Shown: positions 58,053-64,000 of the stretch, in pieces
How the letters are laid out: each line of letters starts with the position of its first letter
Position numbering within the stretch: position 1 is the first letter of the stretch
DNA from: Stichopus chloronotus
Taxonomy: Eukaryota > Echinodermata > Holothuroidea > Aspidochirotida > Stichopodidae
Direction of reading: 5' to 3'
DNA length: 64,000 nucleotides
NCBI GenBank assembly: GCA_021234535.1
Contig: CM037841.1
Span: 11,304,825 to 11,368,824 of the forward strand
Notes under the pieces: model-generated
What the model was told of the DNA's origin: nothing
Database searches by the model: none
What the model saw: the letters and a program-made list of their open reading frames with translations, nothing else
Program-made: the position numbers and the translations under genes

Positions 58053-61000
58053 ACAAGACAACAGCTGACTTAGCTAGTGAGACTGAGAGGAGAAGACTAT
58101 GACTCAGTCATGAATCTCTCTCGGTCACTCAGTATAGGCTGTGCAACTATGTATACGACATTCGATCAACTTGGTACGCACAGGGGCTAGCGCCAGGTGT
58201 TGCATATCTTCAAATAAACATTTCACGATAGGTCAACCTCGACACAGCATGTGACCCTGGATAAGTACGGATATTAAGAAACACCATAGTTAGTCAACAT
58301 TACAGGTCGAATTATTTAATGGTTGGTAATCTGCTTCATTACGCACTTTGGGTAAGATTTCCGGCAATTGTGCATGGATCTATGATTATTTTAATGAAAA
58401 ATTGTTAAAAAAGGAAGTTCTTGACTATTACCCCCAAGTTATACCTCAGTTAGTTCATGAAATGATCCCCAGACCAAGGCAATGCAGTGTTCGTGTTTCC
58501 AGCAAATATAACTAAGTCTTATATTACAACATGCAAACCGATGATAAATGACATTAGTGAGTATTGGCAGAGGGATCCAAGAACTTTAAGCGGACTTGAG
58601 AGTCATACTTTCCAAAGCTGAAGGGGAAAAAATGGTCAAGCACCCACCATTTGACAAATGAAAAATATACGTCAGCCATCACCAGGCCTTACAATATGTT
58701 CTTAACTTGAGAGTTAAGTAAAGGTAAAATCACTGGAGCGATAATATCTTCGGCAGCAAAGTTCAAAGTTTATTTAAGGTTTTGTTTTCCGAATTGATTT
58801 TCAAATACATTGATAACAACTTCTACTTAGGCTGTCCGTGACTATAGCCTACTGCCATCCCCTATTGTTTATCATCTCATTTTCCAAACCCATGGATATA
58901 GATCCCTGGACAACAGCCAGAAGAAAACGTTTCAAAGAGTGTATTTTCTGAGGGTACCGGGGGTCAAGTACTTAAGGATGGAGCCTGAGTATGGGCCAAG
59001 GATAGAGTGCAGGGAGCAGGGGCCGCATATCCCCAGTCATTTTTTTGTCTTTTTGTCCGTCGGGAAGCAAGCTTTTTTGGCAAAGCAGAAAGCTGACTAA
59101 ATTACTTTTCATGAGGAAAATTAGGAATTCCATGAAAAAAATTAGAGCATAAGAAGGAAATTGAGTACTATAGGGCCAAACTGAACTGAAAGATGGTGTT
59201 ATCTTTCAGTAGTTTCCCATGTTGCATTGTATTTGACTTCATAAATCATAACCGTTAAAAATTGCTACTAAATGATGTAAGTTATGTCACTCAGTTTTTT
59301 CATAGTTTACCTCGAGTTTTTATGCAAAGGCACTCCGCTTGTAAAAGTATCGTTACTACTTTCCACTCTCTACAACCTTTCGCCCACTTCATCCTCCTCC
59401 CAAACTCCCTTAATAACACGTATAGAATACTTATAGCTGAAATTCACAGGGCATGGGGGGGGGGGGCATCATTATCTTAAACTTTTCACAGTGCGCTACT
59501 CCCCGCCTAATGGTGGCGCTTAGAAAGTGATAGATACTGTTTGTCCCCCACTGACTTAAAATCTATCATCTTTCAGTTCCCCCTGTCCTTGTAACAATCT
59601 AGTTATGTCACTGCAACAAAGTTCTTTCAACCCCGGAGATAACAACCCCTCTTCTCCCCGGTCTGATGAATTGAAAGTTTTGTCTCTACTTGAAGTTGTC
59701 TCCGATGCGGACGCCCATGCTCACGGCTGGGTACATGCTTAGAACAGCCGGGAAGCGACTATTCCGGTCATTTGGAGGTTTGAAAAGACAAACATTTTTT
59801 TTAATCTTGAAGTAACCCAGGAGGACTGTAGCTTGATATTATATCACAATCGGACGTTTTTTTTTTTTTAATATATTGTTAAATTACATCCATCCGAATA
59901 CACATTCATCTCATTAACCTCGTTTTGCTCGAACTTGCAGATGTGTCATCATTTGCGGAAATTCGGTCAAATGTCATTACTATTCGGAGTCGGTCTTGTC
60001 TCCTCCCCCAGGGGAAGTCGCCCCATACGACTATGGTGATGGCAATCAAAATTCAAGTACTCATGCACAAAGCCTTTATAACCTACCCACAAGCATCGAA
60101 GTCTTAATTCACATGCCCATTTATTGATAATGTCACTTCTACTGTTACCTTTCATCACCAGCCTTCTAGGTTTCAAAATCTCGGTACGTAACGACATAAT
60201 TTGACAAACCTTCAGGATTTTAGTGAATCATAAATATGTACTTTAAAGACTACCGTAATTTTCCAGACAGTTGTATGGTAAACTTCTAAGAATAGCTGTT
60301 TACACTATTACGGTCCTGGGTAATAAATACTTACTTGTTTACGTTTCCACTCTAGCGATCAACAAGCGTCAAATTTGGCTACCGTCTTTCTGCTGTTGTA
60401 TCATGTTTCGTATGGAACTTCATATCGCTAGTGCAAAGTTATGGGAATAACGACTGTAAAATTGATGAAAGCAGTGGGAAAATCCTGTATTTTCCCCCCT
60501 TTTGCCAGGTGGGCCCTCAAAACGTGTGAACTACTTCGCTTCAGTTTCGTTGAAGCATATATGGTTGAACCACGACGAAAATAGGATGTAGTGAGCTATT
60601 ACGACATATATTATAATGATGGTATGCGGTTAAAACAATATCTCCTACGTCGAATATGTGGTTTTTGTTTGTTTCTGGGGGGGGGGGGCTCAACACTTAC
60701 GTCGTCCACTTGCGGATCCGGCTAAGTTGTTTGTTTTGGGAGGGGTCAAACTGACAGCAAGGTGACATAGGCAATCGCGGTGTCTAAAAGGAGAGGTTCG
60801 TCCTCTGTCCCCTCCCCATTGGAAACTTTTTATTTAACTGAATGCCTCGAATACGATTTGGCGCAAAAAGTGTACAATTTTGAAATTTATTTTTCTTGAA
60901 AAGAAAATCCTTTTCCTACCATGGCCTCGTTGCACCCCAGTACCCACTAGTGACGTCGTATGCATACATGTATGCAATACAGCGTGCACTGTGTAGGAGT

Positions 61001-63500
61001 TATTCCTCTAATGATGAATAAAGGCCACAACCAATAGTAGTAAGGAAGATATTTAGTCTATCGATGTATAAATATTGCACTCAGTGCCACTATTAAATTA
61101 CATTATTGGAAAATTCATGCATAGTCTATGTAGCTTCTACTCCAGCTGGATCAAGGCTTTTCATAGGTCAACAAAGGCGACCGTGCTACATACAGAGTTA
61201 CTTTTATTCATCCACAACCGTAATGAGTGCTGCTTTCAAGTCTGTTTGCGATGACGCTTTTACTTTAATTCATTGTCAGTTACATAGTAGGCTATTGGAA
61301 AGTGAAAACTTCATCTAACATGTGTTGTATTCATACTTAGGCTTTCTTTATTTTCAAAAGTACACGTTGTTCATGGAGGGAATACGTGTTTCAATAAACG
61401 AAAGTAAGACGTAACTAATTTGAAAAGCAATGGAATGACATGAAAGGAGTACTAAAAAGAAATCGTACTCGAAAATTAACTTTTCTCATACGACTTTACG
61501 ATAAGTGGCCTTCATGCAACAGTGCAAGTCTCACCGGTACTTTTTTTTACCTACGTCGAGCCAAAATGTAGTGGCCCTCCGCTGTAATTACCACTATTCC
61601 CCGGCTTTCCCGATCTCGATTACCCCTTTTTCGAAAAGTCTGGATTGCTTGGCTTCAACCAGTCCACTTTTCAGGAATTGTGGGAACGGGGTTGAGGGAT
61701 TGTGACGGAAGGGGGTATTAGTGTCCCCAGGGTTATTTCCTGGGTTGGGAAGTATTTTGGTCAAAATTTTTCTTGTACGATGTGCACCAACCAATGATTT
61801 CGCTCCGCTTTGATGTGTCCTTAAATAAGCATGTATCTTGGTTCTCCCTCAAATACTTTTGAATGAATTTGTTTTGTTGAGATGGTCCTGCGAAGTACCA
61901 TTTCCTGCAATCTGCAAGTAATATAATTTTTTTGTAAAAAGAATTATTCCTGTGATCCGCGCCAACCGATAGTTAGACCCAGCTCAGATATCCAGAAATC
62001 TATTAGCCATAATCAAATATTTTTCCCCTGAAAAATCCTCTTGGATGAAATTTGTTCCTGCGGAACATGGCATCCAGGACACTTGGTCCCATTCGGTCTG
62101 TATGCCACTTGGACTAGTTGGTGTTTCAAGTTTGGCACTCCCTCCCCCCCCCCCCCTCCCATTAGGTTTGTTGAATAATCCTGCCAGTGATTATTCTAAA
62201 GCTTGTAGTTTATGTTGCTATCTATTAATAGATTCATTCATACTTTAAGTTCCCTGTTCTTATAGATGTTTTTAGGGGTGAAGGGGGAGGGTAAAAAATC
62301 TCAGTTAAAGAAGGTAGGCAGTCACCCCAACTTCACTTTGAAGCATCAGCTAAATCTTACAAATCTCCTCTTTTACACCTACCAAGTATATCTTCAGGAT
62401 ATTTCAAACTATTGCAAAGCAAGCAAATAACTTGCAAAAATATAGCAATCCAGTAACCAATACAGTGTCAAGCAATTCAAAAGACCCATCAATGGATAGG
62501 GATATACGACTATACTAACCTCAATTGGAGTGACTACATTTTCATTTTAAAATGGTACAATTTAGGATAAGTAATAAAAGATCAAAAAGGACAATGTCCT
62601 CATGAACAGATGGCACTGAAAGAGCAGACATCCTCAAACACCTGCTCCATATCAAAAACAATTAGAATCTCCCACACTGCCGAAAATATTTATCAAGTGG
62701 TAGTGCTTTCTTAAAGGCAACACTTTTAGACATCACCACCGTGGCCGACCTATTCCGTTCATCCATTAGGGAGAATTATTTTCTAACATCCAACATACAG
62801 CACATCTTTTCAAGCTTAAATCTGGGACCACGAGGACTCCTTGAATTAAACCACTAAAAAAAATCATTGAAAACTAATTATCAACAGCATTTAAGCACTT
62901 GAAGCAGATCTCCCAAACGACGTCTGAACTCAAGGAATGTAAAATGAAGTAATTTTAATTTGTGATCTATGCACTATACAGCCTAGTAGTTCTTTTTTTT
63001 TTTTTTTTTAACTTTTTCCAACCCACTCTGAATTTGAATAATTAAATTCCACGTTTGCGCTGCACCATATCCCAGATGGGACCAGCTACTTCATACAGTG
63101 TCGTCACCAAGGGCACGGGGGGGGGGGGGCACGTCTACTTAAAAAAAACCTTGCACCTCTCCCCAACAGAGACTTGTTATTTTCCAAAAATACAGATCTC
63201 CTGTAGTCAGAGAAATCAAAAGTTATTCAACTTACATTTTTAATTTTAGACCTGTGTTTGATTAATAGAATTACCCTTCAGGTGATGACTTTTATGTATT
63301 ACAACATACGGTATCACCCAGGGGCTTCGACCCCTGGTTCACACAGGGACTTTGCCAGTGGCAGCAGCAAGGAGTTTGGGCTTGGGCGCATTTCCCCAGT
63401 CAGAACCTTCCCCGCCCCTCTCAGTTGAAGTGACCTGACAAATACATACATGCATATGTCTATTACCTGTTTACATTCATAATTTTGCATTTATACGTTT
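58053..63500. other. Non-coding stretch with homopolymer runs
   Basis: No gene recognised. G-runs lie at about 59455-59467, 60678-60689 and 63117-63129. A C-run lies at about 62142-62156, and T-runs at about 59859-59870 and 62992-63011. Small frames (60-76 codons) resemble nothing I know. Confidence 0.45.
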
Positions 63501-64000
63501 CTGTTCTAGGGAGTCCATGAGGCTTAATTTTTCACACAGAGATATATCAAAACCTCAGAGCTTCCGGGGTTTCCCCTGGACCCTATGATATAGCTCATCT
63601 TTTCAACTAAGAGGAGAGGAAATCGCTTGGAATCTTTGTGTTTAATGATGCATTTTGCGCAAAAAATACCTATCTTGAGATTAAATTTTTCACCCAGAAA
63701 TATGCTAAAACCTCAGAACTTCGGTGGATCCCCATCGGGATTTTGCTCCGGGTTTTGACGATGGCTACGGGTCCCTGAACCCCACTCGCTAAGTGTGAGC
63801 TTTGCGCAATTTTTGACCCCTCAGCAGTTTCTTTTGCCTCCCAATTGCCCTCCAAATTTAAAATTCTGGTGTCGCCTCTGGAGCTAATTTGCCTATAAAA
63901 CTGAAGTTATCCAACTGTGGTTTTAGACCTGTGTTTTGTGATACTTGTAGGTATCCAACTTTGATTTTAGATCTGTGTAAAGTTTAGTCTATAGAAAGAC
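63500..64000. repeat. Degenerate direct repeats at the right edge
   Basis: The block 'aatttttcac.cagaaatat' plus 'aaaacctcagaacttc' occurs near 63519-63570 and again near 63684-63725. The motif 'agttattcaact' with 'ttttagacctgtgtttg' occurs near 63221-63262, 63904-63940 and 63950-63976. They look like pieces of one interspersed or tandem repeat that continues beyond the window. Confidence 0.45.

Noticed and set aside
62620..62830. Possible coding remnant on the minus strand
   Set aside because: It gives short protein-like runs, but I could not match them to any family or connect them in one frame.

Overview
This is a eukaryotic, AT-rich, intron- and transposon-dominated stretch of animal DNA. 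Almost all of the open frames longer than 60 codons are chance frames or transposon debris. The one host gene I can support is on the minus strand: three coding exons that assemble into the N-terminal GTPase half of a RhoBTB protein (Rho-related GTPase with BTB domains). The exons are separated by introns of about 8.1 and 9.4 kb, and the gene runs off the left edge before any BTB domain. Splice sites, reading phases and residue-by-residue family resemblance all agree. The organism is most likely a marine invertebrate. An echinoderm is my best guess, because the tandem 'TGACCTCAAATGACC' arrays, each followed by a microsatellite and a terminal hairpin, resemble the pearl/SURF/Helentron-type elements of sea urchins and bivalves. 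The species is not proven by anything here.

Layout, left to right. 1-1.9 kb: Helentron-like tandem array. 3387-3569: RhoBTB coding exon 3. 3.6-11.6 kb: intron 2, with array fragments, a decayed coding-like stretch (6.3-7.2 kb), a minisatellite and MITEs. 11620-11723: exon 2. 11.7-21.1 kb: intron 1, rich in two related MITE families (called M1 and M2 here), a hAT-like MITE and direct duplications. 21132-21311: exon 1, with a short leader containing a tiny upstream ORF. 21.3-64 kb: upstream of the coding start. It is either a long first intron plus promoter or intergenic DNA. I find no other convincing host gene in it, only two weak candidates for a promoter or leader exon (27.5 kb and 57.8 kb).

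Mobile DNA from 28 kb on: a broken non-LTR retrotransposon (28.0-29.75 kb) abutting a reversed Helentron-like array (to 30.2 kb); a three-level nested insertion at 34.1-36.75 kb (array, then a TTAA-flanked MITE, then a 1.94-kb solo LTR), in which both empty sites can be reconstructed exactly; a second array at 38.3-39.2 kb; a second TTAA MITE at 40.97-41.3 kb; a hAT-like element at 48.1-48.7 kb; a tRNA-like pol III unit at 49.4 kb; another array with intact tail at 50.6-50.95 kb; and a truncated PIF/Harbinger element with a transposase fragment at 53.5-54.7 kb. The last 6 kb are simple-repeat-rich with several poly-G/C runs and no recognisable gene.

The most interesting signals are the perfect DR1 nuclear-receptor-type sites inside the tandem unit, the datable nested insertion, the shared terminal hairpin of M1/M2, and a RhoBTB GTPase domain that keeps a canonical TKND base-recognition motif while having lost other catalytic landmarks.
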